From: Methanosphaera sp.
Lineage (GTDB): Archaea; Methanobacteriota; Methanobacteria; Methanobacteriales; Methanobacteriaceae
Assembly: GCF_022768985.1 (NCBI RefSeq)
Contig: NZ_JALEKL010000011.1
Span: 1-64,000, forward strand
DNA: 64,000 nt
Reading direction: 5' to 3'
Shown: in pieces, positions 9,000 through 19,384 of the stretch
Layout of the letters: every line of letters begins with the position of its first letter
How positions within the stretch are numbered: position 1 is the stretch's first letter
The notes under the pieces: generated by a model
Databases searched by the model: none
Told to the model about the DNA's origin: nothing
Seen by the model: the letters and a program-made list of their open reading frames with translations, nothing else
Translations under genes and position numbers: made by a program

Positions 9000-9182
9000 A
9001 AATTAACTTCTTTTTTATTTTTTTCTTAAAAAAATTCTATTTATATATAAAATATATTAAACTTTGATTATAAAAATAATAATATTATATAATTTTTAAT
9101 GAAGATTTCTTTTTTATTATAAAACTTATTTTTTCATAGATTATAATAAAAAATAGGAAATTATATTGAGGCATTGTAAAAA

Positions 9183-9965
9183 ATGAATATGATAAGTGAG
9201 ATAATTCATGATCTTAAAAGTTACAGATCATTATTAAGTGAATTAATAAGAAGAGATATTAAGATAAAATATCGCCGATCAGTTCTCGGAATCTTATGGA
9301 GCTTCTTAGATCCTTTATTATCCATGATAGTTTTAACAATTGTATTTTCTACGTTGTTTCATCGTATTCCAAACTACCCAATATACTATCTTTCAGGACT
9401 TCTTGCATTCCAACTATTTAGTGGTGGATCTAAAACTGCAATGAAATCCCTTGTAGGATCATCAGGTATTTGGAAGACAATCTATGTTCCAAAGTTTTTA
9501 TATGTTCTATCGGCAGTACTGTCAAACTTTGTTACATACCTACTTTCATTAGTTGTTCTTCTTGTACTAATGGCAGTGTTAAATGTTCACTTTACAATAT
9601 ACATAATATTTGCAAGTCTACCAATACTTGGACTTATTATAATGACAGTAGGTGCAGGACTTATAATGGGAACATTAAATGTGTTCTTTAGAGATATGGA
9701 ATATTTATACAACGTATTTTGTATGATGTTAATGTATGGTATGCCTATATTTTACCCAGCAGATATTGTACCTGCAGCATTCAGATTTATACAAGATTAC
9801 AATCCATTATATCAGTTAATTTCATGTTTAAGAGATTGTTTCTTATATGGACAGATGTATCCAATATCCACACTTCTATTTGGATTTGGATGTGCAATAC
9901 TATTATTAATAGTTGGTATACTATTACTATACAAATATCAAGATAGATTTATATTATATGTATAA
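9183..9965 (+). CDS. polysaccharide ABC exporter, permease (Wzm/TagG type)
   Basis: The 260-residue ABC-2 permease has about six membrane segments. The N-terminal signature LIRRDIKIKYRRSVLGILWSFLDPLL is diagnostic for O-antigen/teichoic-acid exporters of the Wzm/TagG family. It pairs with the ATPase gene starting 36 bases downstream to move a lipid-linked polysaccharide across the cytoplasmic membrane. Translation may start at ATG 9183 or ATG 9189; GAGG lies upstream of both. Confidence 0.92.
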   Translation: MNMISEIIHDLKSYRSLLSELIRRDIKIKYRRSVLGILWSFLDPLLSMIVLTIVFSTLFHRIPNYPIYYLSGLLAFQLFSGGSKTAMKSLVGSSGIWKTIYVPKFLYVLSAVLSNFVTYLLSLVVLLVLMAVLNVHFTIYIIFASLPILGLIIMTVGAGLIMGTLNVFFRDMEYLYNVFCMMLMYGMPIFYPADIVPAAFRFIQDYNPLYQLISCLRDCFLYGQMYPISTLLFGFGCAILLLIVGILLLYKYQDRFILYV

Positions 9966-10001
9966 ATTAGACTTTTAAATTTTATAAAAGGGAGATTATT
10001 T

Positions 10002-10751
10002 ATGGATGATGACATAGTTGTTGATGTAAAACATGTAGGTATGGAATTTAATCTTAACCAGGAAAAAACAGATAACCTTAAAGAATACGTCATTAAAGCT
10101 ATTAAAAAAGAACTTAGATTTCAATCATTCTGGGCTTTGAAGGATATTTCATTACAGATACATAAGGGTGAAAAGGTAGGATTTATAGGATTAAATGGTG
10201 CAGGAAAAAGTACTCTACTTAAGATAATTGCACAAGTTATGAAACCAACAAAAGGAGATGTGAAGGTTAAAGGAAGTCTTGCACCTCTTCTTGCATTAGG
10301 TGCAGGTTTTGACCTAAATTATACAGGTAGTGAAAATATATTTCTTAATGGTTCACTTCTAGGACATTCAAAATCTTATATGAATAAGAAGTTTGATGAA
10401 ATTGTTGAATTTTCAGAGATAGGTGATTTTATTGATGTTCCTGTTAAAAACTATTCATCAGGTATGAAATCACGTCTTGCATTTTCAATTGCAACATCTG
10501 TAAATCCAGACATTCTTATACTTGATGAGGTATTATCAGTAGGAGATGCATCTTTCCAGAGAAAATCAAAAGAAAGAATGCGTAATTTAATGGATAATGA
10601 TGTTTCCCTCTTATTTGTATCACACTCAATAAGTCAGGTACGTGACTTATGTGATAGAGCAATATGGCTTGATCATGGAAATATTGTGGCAGATGGAGAA
10701 GTTAATGAAATCTGTGATAGATACATGAAATTTGTAGATCAAAAGAAATAA
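10002..10751 (+). CDS. polysaccharide ABC exporter, ATPase (Wzt/TagH type)
   Basis: The 249-residue ABC ATPase has Walker A GLNGAGKST (about residues 63-71), the signature YSSGMKSRLAFS, Walker B DILILDEVLSVGD and switch His in FVSHS. The N-terminal helix region before FWALKDISLQIHKGEK is typical of Wzt/TagH. It ends just after the nucleotide-binding domain, so it has no C-terminal carbohydrate-recognition domain; chain-end sensing as in E. coli O9a Wzt is not expected. A GGGAGA site precedes the ATG. It is the partner of the upstream permease. Confidence 0.93.
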   Translation: MDDDIVVDVKHVGMEFNLNQEKTDNLKEYVIKAIKKELRFQSFWALKDISLQIHKGEKVGFIGLNGAGKSTLLKIIAQVMKPTKGDVKVKGSLAPLLALGAGFDLNYTGSENIFLNGSLLGHSKSYMNKKFDEIVEFSEIGDFIDVPVKNYSSGMKSRLAFSIATSVNPDILILDEVLSVGDASFQRKSKERMRNLMDNDVSLLFVSHSISQVRDLCDRAIWLDHGNIVADGEVNEICDRYMKFVDQKK

Positions 10752-10753
10752 TT

Positions 10754-10776
10754 CACCACCCCTATTTTATTTTTTA
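10754..10776 (+). terminator. C-rich patch plus T-tract after the exporter ATPase
   Basis: CACCACCCC directly after the stop codon is followed by TATTTTATTTTTTA. It matches the recurrent stop-proximal C-rich/T-tract pattern of this window. Confidence 0.45.
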
Positions 10777-10840
10777 CTTTTTTTTATTTAAGTTAAAAAA
10801 ATATACATTGAAGTATATATAATTTATTTAGCTGATTTAT

Positions 10841-11794
10841 ATGGAAAATAAGGTAACAGTTATAATACCAAATTATAATAATAGACAACTACTTGAAAAT
10901 CTTCTAAAATCACTAGATGATGCACAACATAAATATCCATTTTCTATACTTATAGTAGATGATAACTCCCAAGATGACAGTGTAGAGTTTATAAAAGAAA
11001 ACTATCCTGACATAGAACTTATTGCAAATACACAAAATCATGGCTTTGCATACACTGTAAATTGTGGAATAAGAAATACAACATCAGAATTTATATATCT
11101 TCTAAATAATGATACAACAGTAAATGAGGACTTTCTAATAGAGGCACTTAAAACAATAAATAGTGAGAATAACATATTTGCAGTATCATCTAAGATGCTT
11201 CAGATGAACAATCCTGGATTTATTGATGATGCAGGTGATGAATATACAATAATGGGCTGGAGTAAAAAAAGAGGAGATGGAAAGCCTATTATAAAATATG
11301 CACATGATAGTGAAGTTTTCAGTGCATGTGCAGGAGCAGCACTATACAGACGTGATATCTTTGATGAAATTGGATATTTTGATGAAAACTTTGGAAGTTA
11401 TGTTGAGGATATGGACTTATCTTTCAGGGCAAAATTACATGGATATAAGATATACTACAGTGCAAATTCAATAGTTAATCATTATGGAAGTGCAGCTACA
11501 GGTTCAAGATATAATGCTTTTAAAGTTGAAATATCGGCAAGAAACAATATTTATATGATATATAAAAATATGAACATATTTATGTTAGTTTTAAATTTCA
11601 TATTTATATGTCTTGGAATTATAATAAAATACCTATTTTTCCATCATAAGGGATTTGAAAAACAATACATAAGTGGAATAAGAAAAGCTATGAAAAGTCG
11701 TGGAAATCTTAAGAAAACTGAAAATATCAAAGCTAAAAACTACTTAAAAGTTGAATTTGAAATGATAAAAAATACATTAACATACATATTCTAA
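10841..11794 (+). CDS. family 2 glycosyltransferase
   Basis: The 317-residue protein has the GT2 nucleotide-sugar fold: VTVIIPNYNNRQLLENLLKSL at the N-terminus, ILIVDDNSQDDSVE, the acceptor-side ENFGSYVEDMDLSFRAKLHG (ED-type motif) and a hydrophobic segment near residues 240-262. It resembles rhamnosyltransferases of the WbbL/RfbN type, but the donor cannot be read from sequence. It lies in the exporter-linked glycan locus. Confidence 0.9.
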   Translation: MENKVTVIIPNYNNRQLLENLLKSLDDAQHKYPFSILIVDDNSQDDSVEFIKENYPDIELIANTQNHGFAYTVNCGIRNTTSEFIYLLNNDTTVNEDFLIEALKTINSENNIFAVSSKMLQMNNPGFIDDAGDEYTIMGWSKKRGDGKPIIKYAHDSEVFSACAGAALYRRDIFDEIGYFDENFGSYVEDMDLSFRAKLHGYKIYYSANSIVNHYGSAATGSRYNAFKVEISARNNIYMIYKNMNIFMLVLNFIFICLGIIIKYLFFHHKGFEKQYISGIRKAMKSRGNLKKTENIKAKNYLKVEFEMIKNTLTYIF

Positions 11795-11826
11795 ATTTAG
11801 AAAAAAATAAAGGGGGTTTATTTATC

Positions 11827-12690
11827 TTGGATCTTTCAATTATTATTGTTAACTATGCAACATATCAGATGACATCAGATACAATACATTCAGTTATAGA
11901 TACAGTGTATGATATTTCATATGAAATTATTGTTGTTGATAATGATTCACCAGATGATAGTGCACAAAAACTTATAGATGAATTTAAAGATTATGAAAAT
12001 ATTAATATTATTCTTAATTCATCAAATGATGGATTTGCTGTTGCAAACAATATTGGATTTAGAAATGCAAAAGGTGAATATACTCTTCTTTTAAATAGTG
12101 ATGTTATAGTAAAAGATGATACAATAAACAATACTCTTAGCTATATTAAAGATCATCCTAATGCTGGAGCTGTTGGATGTCGTATTCTTCTTGCTGATGG
12201 TTCACTTGATAAGGCTTGTAAACGTTCATTTCCAACTGTTGATGTGTCATTTTATAGAATGTGTGGTCTTTCAAAGCTATTTCCAAATAGTCCACGTTTT
12301 AATAGATATAATCTATCATATCTTGATGAGTGTGAAATTCATAGTATTGACTGTCTTGTTGGAGCATACATGTTAATGCCAAGTAGTCTTTATAAAGAAG
12401 TTGGTGGACTTGATGAGGATTACTTCATGTATGGTGAGGATATTGACTTGTGTTATAAAATTAAGAAGCTTGGATATGATGTAATTTACTATGGTAAAAA
12501 TACTATAACACATTATAAGGGTGCAAGTGGTAAAAATAAGCGTTTGTTATATGAGTTTTATAATTCCATGGATATATTCTACAGGAAACATTACAAAGAT
12601 GAAAATAATTTCATAGTAAATACATTTATTCATGCCTCTATCTGGCTTATGTACTATGTTAAATTAATATTAAGTTATATACGAAGATAG
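11827..12690 (+). CDS. family 2 glycosyltransferase
   Basis: The 287-residue GT2 enzyme has LSIIIVNYATYQMTSDTI, IIVVDNDSPDDSA, LLLNSDVIV and YFMYGEDIDLCYKIKKLGYD (catalytic ED motif). The C-terminus is hydrophobic (about 265-283) and may sit at the membrane. The start is TTG at 11827 after GGGGG about 10 bases upstream. It is likely in one transcript with its neighbours and adds a sugar during surface-glycan assembly; the sugar is unknown. Confidence 0.9.
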   Translation: MDLSIIIVNYATYQMTSDTIHSVIDTVYDISYEIIVVDNDSPDDSAQKLIDEFKDYENINIILNSSNDGFAVANNIGFRNAKGEYTLLLNSDVIVKDDTINNTLSYIKDHPNAGAVGCRILLADGSLDKACKRSFPTVDVSFYRMCGLSKLFPNSPRFNRYNLSYLDECEIHSIDCLVGAYMLMPSSLYKEVGGLDEDYFMYGEDIDLCYKIKKLGYDVIYYGKNTITHYKGASGKNKRLLYEFYNSMDIFYRKHYKDENNFIVNTFIHASIWLMYYVKLILSYIRR

Positions 12691-12794
12691 TTGTATTTCT
12701 TCTATTTCTTATTTTTTTTTTATTTTAATAATTCTTATTACTTATAAAGAATATAAATTATACTATTAGTAAATTATGGGAGAACATCTTTAAA

Positions 12795-14204
12795 ATGATT
12801 CGTGAAAATCAACAATTATTTAATATCTTAAATGTTATTTTTGATGTTAATGTAGTTTTAATATCAATATTTTCAATATGTTCTTTTATAATAGCAAATT
12901 TAAATAGCATTACTGGTATATCATTAACATTAACATATGAATTACCATACTTATTTTTTATACTTTTAATTCCAAGTTATCTTATACTTTTTTATGAATT
13001 AAAGTTATATATGCCTCAGCGTACAAATAAGAGTATTTTTTCTGAAGCATCAAAGATAATGGAGGCAAACTTTCTTGAATTTTTATTTTTAACTATGATG
13101 TCTACATTTGGCATACTAAAAGTTACAAGTGAGTTTCTTGCAATATTTTTAGTTGTAAATACAATTCTTGCAATAATTGAACGTGCAATGGTACGTGTTG
13201 TTCTTCGTGCTATGCGTTCTCGTAACTTCAATATTAAATATATTCTTGTTGTTGGAGCAGGACAGTATGGTCGTAAGTTTGTTGAAACAATTGACCGTAA
13301 TCCATACCTTGGATATAGAGTAATTGGATTTCTTGATGATAATGTTATAGGAAATGTTTCAGGTATTGATGTTATAGGTAAACTTGATGATATTGAAGAT
13401 GTTATTGAAGATAATATTGTTGATCGTGTAGTTATTAGTATTGCACCACATCATTTTAAGGTATTTGAAGATCTAACACAAAGATGTGAAAAGATGGGTG
13501 TTCGTGTTGATATAATACCTGACTACTACAGATATATTACATCACATCCTAGTATTGAGATGATTGATAATATTCCACTTATCAGTGTTAGATATCTTCC
13601 ACTTGATATTTCATATAATAATTATACTAAGAGAATTTTTGAAATATTATTTGTTATTATTGTTTCTATAATAATTTCACCTCTTCTTTTAGTTGTTGCA
13701 GTTATTATTAAGTTAACATCACCAGGTCCTGTTATATATAAACAGGATCGTGTAGGTCGTGATGGTGAAATATTTAAGATGTATAAATTTAGAAGTATGC
13801 GTGTTGATGAAGATGACAATGATAGTAATGATCATCTTACATGGACACAAAGAGATGATCCGCGTATTACAAAGATTGGACATTTTATACGTAAAACTAG
13901 TATTGATGAATTACCACAGTTTTATAACATTCTAAAAGGTGATATGAGTCTTATTGGTCCTAGACCTGAACGTCCATTTTTTGTAAATAAATTTAAAGAA
14001 TCAGTTCCTAAGTATATGATTAAACATCATGTACGTCCTGGTATGACAGGTTGGGCTCAGATTCATGGTTATCGTGGAAATACTTCTATTGTTCGTAGAA
14101 TTGAGTATGATATTTATTATGTTGAAAACTGGTCTTTAATGCTTGATATTAAGATATTTTTTAAGACTCTTGTTATTCTTTTAACTGATAAAAATGCATA
14201 CTAA
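12795..14204 (+). CDS. polyprenyl-phosphate sugar phosphotransferase (WbaP/WcaJ type)
   Basis: The 469-residue protein has four N-terminal membrane segments, a CoA-binding-like Rossmann domain (ILVVGAGQYGRKFVETI, about residues 150-270), a fifth hydrophobic segment, and the catalytic bacterial-sugar-transferase domain. The last carries YKQDRVGRDGEIFKMYKFRS, KTSIDELPQFYNILKGDMS, LIGPRPERPFFV and RPGMTGWAQIHG. It should transfer a sugar-1-phosphate from UDP-sugar to the lipid carrier, the first step of glycan assembly. The ATG at 12795 follows GGGAGAA. Confidence 0.94.
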   Translation: MIRENQQLFNILNVIFDVNVVLISIFSICSFIIANLNSITGISLTLTYELPYLFFILLIPSYLILFYELKLYMPQRTNKSIFSEASKIMEANFLEFLFLTMMSTFGILKVTSEFLAIFLVVNTILAIIERAMVRVVLRAMRSRNFNIKYILVVGAGQYGRKFVETIDRNPYLGYRVIGFLDDNVIGNVSGIDVIGKLDDIEDVIEDNIVDRVVISIAPHHFKVFEDLTQRCEKMGVRVDIIPDYYRYITSHPSIEMIDNIPLISVRYLPLDISYNNYTKRIFEILFVIIVSIIISPLLLVVAVIIKLTSPGPVIYKQDRVGRDGEIFKMYKFRSMRVDEDDNDSNDHLTWTQRDDPRITKIGHFIRKTSIDELPQFYNILKGDMSLIGPRPERPFFVNKFKESVPKYMIKHHVRPGMTGWAQIHGYRGNTSIVRRIEYDIYYVENWSLMLDIKIFFKTLVILLTDKNAY

Positions 14205-14250
14205 TTAGAAAAAAAGTATAGTAAAAAAATTTAGAGGTGTCCTTTTTTAA

Positions 14251-15822
14251 ATGAATATTCAGATAGATAAAAGAGCTTACTGGTTAATTCCCATACTTAT
14301 GGTGTTAATATTTACACTTGCAATAAGCTTAAATTATGCTTGGCCACTAAGTTGGGATATTTTTATTCATATTAACTATGCTCTTACTTATATTAATCAT
14401 GGAATTACTACTATTGATCCACTTCTTAATGCACCTGGTGGGAAGGCAATTGGTTATCCACCAATGTTTCATGCATTACTAATACTGGTATCAAAACTTA
14501 CAGGTCTTAGCTTGTTTGATTCTGCTAAGGTTTTCCAGGTTGTAATTCCTGTTATATTTATGATCATATGTATGTATGTTTCATATAGAATGTATAATGA
14601 AATTTCAGCACTTGTGACAGGTTTAATTCTCGTTTCAAGTTATATCTTTACAAGATTATATCTTCCAATTCCTGAATCTGTTACAATGGTATTGTTCTTT
14701 GTTGGAATTTACTTATTCCATCTTGCATGCAGATATGGTAAGGCAAAGTATGTGCTTGTTTCGGCTATTATTTCACTGCTTATTGTTTCAATACATTTTT
14801 CATCATTTATTTATTATATCATACTTCTTAGTGTGCTTATGGTTGTTGAATTATTTATTGAAAGAACATCCAGACCATTTAAAAGTTATATTTACTTTTT
14901 ATGTGTTCTTGCTGTTGTAGGATTAATTGGTGCTGTATTATTATATATTATTAGTCCATCACATCTTATGGATCTTATAGGTGGTGCAGTGTCTATAATT
15001 TCAGATCCTATGTCTATTTTCATGGGACAAAAAGCTATGGGTCTTGAAAGATATATTAAATGTCTTGGAGTTATAGTGCTTGTTTGTGGTATTGTTGGTC
15101 TTTATTATTCATTTAAAGATAGACGACTTTTATTTGTATCTATGTGGACTTTAGTTGCATTTGTTCTTAGTAATCTTCACTGGTTTGGAATTCCTGTATA
15201 TACATATAGGATGTTAATTTATGTTCTTATGCCAGCTGTTATTGTGGGTGGTTATGGTGTTGCACGCCTAGTTGAAAAACTAAATACTAAAAATAAATCA
15301 TATAGCATAATATTAATTTTAGCTTTAATAATTTTATCATTTATAGCTGGATATAATAATATAAATGATCCTGCATTAACTACAACATCAGCTACCACTG
15401 AAGCTTCAACATATCAGATAGCTCCACCTACATCAAGTGAAGTAGAAGTTATAAATTGGTTTGAAAATGCAGATCATAACAAGTCAATACTATCAAATAA
15501 CATGTTTTTTGCAACTGTAATATCATCAACAGATCAAATGCCAATACATTATAAATTTGACACATACATTGCACAAAACCATACAACAACACAAAAATCA
15601 ATGCATAAAGAAAAAATAGGATACATACTATATGATAAAAATCTTGTTGTTAACAATTCAAGCAGCTATGCACATCAAGATGTAATATGTATCAATGGAA
15701 GCTTCTATCCAACATACTACTTTACAAACAAAATAACAGATGAAAACTTCCATGCAATACAACCAGAATATACAACAAAAGTATTTGAAAATGACAGATT
15801 TATAATTTGTCAAGTACAATAA
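14251..15822 (+). CDS. polytopic membrane protein, GT-C glycosyltransferase-like
   Basis: The 523-residue protein has roughly 11-12 membrane segments and a C-terminal outer domain of about 130 residues (from about 385) rich in Thr/Asn. The first outer loop has WPLSWDIFIHINYALTYI, an Asp in the position typical of catalytic residues in GT-C lipid-linked sugar transferases, followed by GGKAIGYPPMFHAL. It could transfer or polymerise lipid-linked sugars. The family is not certain. The C-terminal third uses more A-ending codons than the membrane part. It lies between the sugar phosphotransferase and UDP-glucose dehydrogenase. Confidence 0.72.
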   Translation: MNIQIDKRAYWLIPILMVLIFTLAISLNYAWPLSWDIFIHINYALTYINHGITTIDPLLNAPGGKAIGYPPMFHALLILVSKLTGLSLFDSAKVFQVVIPVIFMIICMYVSYRMYNEISALVTGLILVSSYIFTRLYLPIPESVTMVLFFVGIYLFHLACRYGKAKYVLVSAIISLLIVSIHFSSFIYYIILLSVLMVVELFIERTSRPFKSYIYFLCVLAVVGLIGAVLLYIISPSHLMDLIGGAVSIISDPMSIFMGQKAMGLERYIKCLGVIVLVCGIVGLYYSFKDRRLLFVSMWTLVAFVLSNLHWFGIPVYTYRMLIYVLMPAVIVGGYGVARLVEKLNTKNKSYSIILILALIILSFIAGYNNINDPALTTTSATTEASTYQIAPPTSSEVEVINWFENADHNKSILSNNMFFATVISSTDQMPIHYKFDTYIAQNHTTTQKSMHKEKIGYILYDKNLVVNNSSSYAHQDVICINGSFYPTYYFTNKITDENFHAIQPEYTTKVFENDRFIICQVQ

Positions 15823-15889
15823 GGAAATATTAATTAAAAAATAATAATATAATATATTTATAATAAAAGAAAAAAAGGGAAATGAAAAA

Positions 15890-17209
15890 ATGAACATTAC
15901 AATGATAGGAACAGGCTATGTGGGACTTGTAACAGGTACATGCTTCTCTGAAATGGGAAATGAAGTATACTGTGTTGATGTAATTGAAGAAAAAATAGAA
16001 TCATTAAAACGTGGCGAAGTTCCAATATATGAGCCAGGACTTGAAGTACTAATTGAAAATAACTACAAAAATGGAAATCTTCACTTTACAACAAATCTTG
16101 CAGAAGCACTAGAAAATTCAGAAATATGTTTCATAGCAGTAGGAACACCAATGGGTGAAGATGGAAGTGCAGACTTACAATATGTAAAACAAGTAGCAAA
16201 ACAAATTGGAGAAGCAATAATACATGACATGATAGTTGTAAATAAATCAACAGTACCAGTTGGAACAGCAGATATTGTAGATTCAATAATTAAAGAAGAA
16301 CTAGAAAAAAGATCTGTAGATTATAATGTATCTGTCGTATCAAATCCAGAATTCCTAAAAGAAGGAAGTGCTGTTATGGACTTCATGAAACCTGAACGTG
16401 TAATTGTTGGTACAGATGATGCTGATGCAATAGAATACATGAAAAACCTTTATGAACCATTTACAAAAAATCATGAAAGAATGATAATAATGGATGTTCG
16501 CAGTGCAGAGATGAGTAAATATGCATCAAATTCAATGCTTGCAAATCGTATATCATTTATGAATGAAATAGCAAATATCTGCGATAAGGTAGGAGCAAAC
16601 GTTGATAATGTACGTAAAGGTATGGGTAGTGATACAAGAATAGGACATAGTTTCCTCTATCCTGGATGTGGATATGGTGGAAGTTGTTTCCCTAAAGATG
16701 TAATAGCACTTATTAAAACTGCAACAGACAATGGATACGATGCAAAACTACTTAAAAGTGTAGAAGATGTAAATAATTCCCAAAAACACTACGTTGTAAA
16801 CAAGATAAAATCAGTACTTGGTGATGACCTAACAGGTTATACATTTGCAATATGGGGACTTGCATTTAAACCTGAAACTGATGATATGCGTGAAGCATCA
16901 TCAATTGTAATAATTAATGAATTAATAGATGCAGGTGCAAAGATAAATGCATACGATCCTAAAGCTATGGATTCAGCAAAAGACTTCTATCTTAAAGACT
17001 TAGATATTAACTACTGTGATAGTAAATATGAAGTACTTGAAGGTGCAGATGCACTTGTTTTAATTACAGAATGGAAAGAATTTAGAAGTCCAGATTTCAA
17101 TAGAATTAAATCATTACTTAAAAATAACATTATATTTGATGGAAGAAATCAATTTAAAAATAGTTTCATGAATAAAAATGGATTTGACTACTATGCTGTA
17201 GGAAAATAA
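15890..17209 (+). CDS. ugd: UDP-glucose 6-dehydrogenase
   Basis: The 439-residue enzyme oxidises UDP-glucose to UDP-glucuronate with NAD, supplying an acidic sugar for surface glycans. The N-terminal NAD fold shows MIGTGYVGLVTGTCFSEMGN; VGTPMGEDGSAD, NPEFLKEGSAV and the catalytic cysteine loop GYGGSCFPKDV (about residue 260) follow; the C-terminal domain has WGLAFKPETDDMREA. The motif GGSCFPKD fits UDP-glucose better than UDP-ManNAc dehydrogenases. The symbol aglM is used for some archaeal homologues. Confidence 0.93.
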   Translation: MNITMIGTGYVGLVTGTCFSEMGNEVYCVDVIEEKIESLKRGEVPIYEPGLEVLIENNYKNGNLHFTTNLAEALENSEICFIAVGTPMGEDGSADLQYVKQVAKQIGEAIIHDMIVVNKSTVPVGTADIVDSIIKEELEKRSVDYNVSVVSNPEFLKEGSAVMDFMKPERVIVGTDDADAIEYMKNLYEPFTKNHERMIIMDVRSAEMSKYASNSMLANRISFMNEIANICDKVGANVDNVRKGMGSDTRIGHSFLYPGCGYGGSCFPKDVIALIKTATDNGYDAKLLKSVEDVNNSQKHYVVNKIKSVLGDDLTGYTFAIWGLAFKPETDDMREASSIVIINELIDAGAKINAYDPKAMDSAKDFYLKDLDINYCDSKYEVLEGADALVLITEWKEFRSPDFNRIKSLLKNNIIFDGRNQFKNSFMNKNGFDYYAVGK

Positions 17210-17355
17210 ATCCAAAAAAATTAAATAAATAAAAATTAGTAAAACTCCCTTCAAAGAAAAAATAAAGAAAGGGAGAAAATACATTAATAGAAATTTTATT
17301 TCTTTTCTATTAATTAACTCTTTTTTTTAAAATCTCTTATTTTATAATAATTTAA

Positions 17356-18627
17356 TTAATTTCCACTATCAGATGCTGAAGCATCACTACTTGATGATGC
17401 TGATGTATCAGATGTTGTAGTATCTGAATATGAGTAATCATCCATATAATCTGATACTGAAACTTTAAGATGTCGTATTACAACTGGATTGTTATCTTCA
17501 TCATATAATATAAACTGAATATCCTTATTTCCAGGACTCATTGTAATATTTGTTGTAATTGTTGTTGATTCATTGTTTTTAAGTGATACTTTATGTTCTT
17601 CAAGTACCTTATTTGTTGTATCATTATTAATTACAATTTTCATTACATAGTTTTTATCATTAAATTGATGATTTGCAACATCAATTGATAGATTCATTAC
17701 TTCTCCATTTGTAAAGTTGACATATCCATCCTCATTTGCTGTTTTATTAATTCCATTAACATCAAGTGTTGCATTTCCAGAACTTTCCTGATCCTGGATG
17801 TGAATTCCACTTAGAAGTACAGCAATAAGTGCAACAATTGTTATAACTTTAAGTACATCATTTGTCTTTTTATGATAGAATAACTTGTATTTTCCAACAG
17901 TTCTTGTTTTTGAAACATAATATATCATTGAAACAATTGTTACCATGATCATTATAAGTGAAAGATGTGCTATGTCAAGTTCTCCTACTACTTCCATTAA
18001 TATAATTCCAATAACAGATGTCATAAGTGCACTTATAAATATTGCAGCTACTGCACGTTCTGTATATGAAAATTCATCCTTTTGAGGAATAAGACCATTA
18101 AATACATAGTATCCTGGTAAAAATACCATAAATGGTAAAGCAAAAGCAGCCCATCCTAAAACCCTATTAAATGGTGGTACAAATATTCCTACAATTGCAA
18201 CGATACTTAATGATATAACTGTATAGATATTATGAATTATTTCAAGAGATTCTTCTTTATCTTCTACCATGAGCTTTTGTTGTCTGTAAAGTGCAATGTA
18301 TGAAAATATAACAGCAAATGCAGATAGTACAGTTACAACGTTCATAACTCTTGTTTTAAGAAGATAAATTGTTATTATCATACTTATTAATGTAGATATA
18401 ATACTAAAGGCAACTATTAATATTGGCTTTCTTGTAATTTCTTTAAATGAAATATCAGGATAAAACAGGCATGTTACACTAATTCCTACAAGTAAAAATT
18501 CTATTGTAAATAACAAGATTGTTATATAATCAGGAAAATCTAATGTTAACAATAAAATAAATGGCAATAATGAAATCAATGAAACCATTAGCATATATCT
18601 TGATGATTGTTTAAATATAAAAAGCAT
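17356..18627 (-). CDS. DUF1616 membrane protein
   Basis: The 423-residue protein has about eight to nine membrane segments, a DUF1616 core (LPFMVFLPGYYVFNGLIPQ, then FSYTERAVAAIFISALMTSV) and an outer beta-rich C-terminal domain (about 270-390). The C-terminus ends in a Ser/Asp/Thr-rich tail. Several Asn-X-Ser/Thr sites are present. DUF1616 proteins often accompany archaeal surface-glycan genes; function unknown. GGAGG abuts the ATG at 18627 directly, which is too close. The next Met (residue 12) or an in-frame ATA at codon 4 could be the real start. Confidence 0.78.
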   Translation of the reverse strand: MLFIFKQSSRYMLMVSLISLLPFILLLTLDFPDYITILLFTIEFLLVGISVTCLFYPDISFKEITRKPILIVAFSIISTLISMIITIYLLKTRVMNVVTVLSAFAVIFSYIALYRQQKLMVEDKEESLEIIHNIYTVISLSIVAIVGIFVPPFNRVLGWAAFALPFMVFLPGYYVFNGLIPQKDEFSYTERAVAAIFISALMTSVIGIILMEVVGELDIAHLSLIMIMVTIVSMIYYVSKTRTVGKYKLFYHKKTNDVLKVITIVALIAVLLSGIHIQDQESSGNATLDVNGINKTANEDGYVNFTNGEVMNLSIDVANHQFNDKNYVMKIVINNDTTNKVLEEHKVSLKNNESTTITTNITMSPGNKDIQFILYDEDNNPVVIRHLKVSVSDYMDDYSYSDTTTSDTSASSSSDASASDSGN

Positions 18628-18813
18628 CCTCCTTATTTTTATTTAAAAAAAAAATAAAAAAATTCTATATTGTATTATATTTATTTTTATTTTAATTTTT
18701 AAAGTTTACTTATATATAATAAAAGATGAAAATTCACTTATTTAAAGAAAGAAATATTAATTTAATATTTTATAAATATATATTATACATACTAATTTAG
18801 TAGTTGATGACTT

Positions 18814-19278
18814 ATGGAAGAAAAAAAACTAATAACATTAGTATTATTACCAATAATTATCATACTTTCCCTTATTTGTGTTAATGCGATAATGGCAGGA
18901 GTATTTAATGAAAACAGTACATTATTTAATGATTCTGTAAATCTAAGTGGAAATAATACTACAAATACTACTAATGAAACAATACAAGACAATCAAACAA
19001 CACAGACAGTAAGTTCTGATACTTCATCAGACAATTCACAACAATCAATACAACAATCATCAAATACAAATCAAAACTCAAATAGCTACTCTCAATCAAG
19101 CAACTATCAAAAACGTAGCAGCAGCAGTAGCAGTAGTTCACAACGCCATCATTATAATGGTGGTAGTGGATCAAGTAGTAGTGGATCAAGTAGTAGTGGA
19201 TCAGGTAATGGTGGATCAAGTAGTGGAAGTTCAGGTGGTAGTGATGAACCTAGCCCTGAAATTGAAGTAACAGAATAA
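18814..19278 (+). CDS. anchored Ser/Asn/Thr-rich low-complexity surface protein
   Basis: The 154-residue protein has one N-terminal membrane segment (about residues 6-28), then Asn/Thr/Gln-rich sequence with several Asn-X-Thr sequons (NNTTNTTNET), and a Ser/Gly repeat tail (SSSSGSSSSGSGNGGSSS). It ends with an acidic EPSPEIEVTE. It is probably a secreted, glycosylated stalk-like protein. It adjoins the surface-glycan locus and is divergent from the DUF1616 gene. No enzymatic domain is present. Confidence 0.7.
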   Translation: MEEKKLITLVLLPIIIILSLICVNAIMAGVFNENSTLFNDSVNLSGNNTTNTTNETIQDNQTTQTVSSDTSSDNSQQSIQQSSNTNQNSNSYSQSSNYQKRSSSSSSSSQRHHYNGGSGSSSSGSSSSGSGNGGSSSGSSGGSDEPSPEIEVTE

Positions 19279-19384
19279 AAAAAAATGAATTATAAATAAA
19301 CTTAACCTCCCAAAAAATTTTATTTTTTTAAATACTAATAGAATATTATATTAAATTAACTTATTTTAAAAGGAAATACATATC

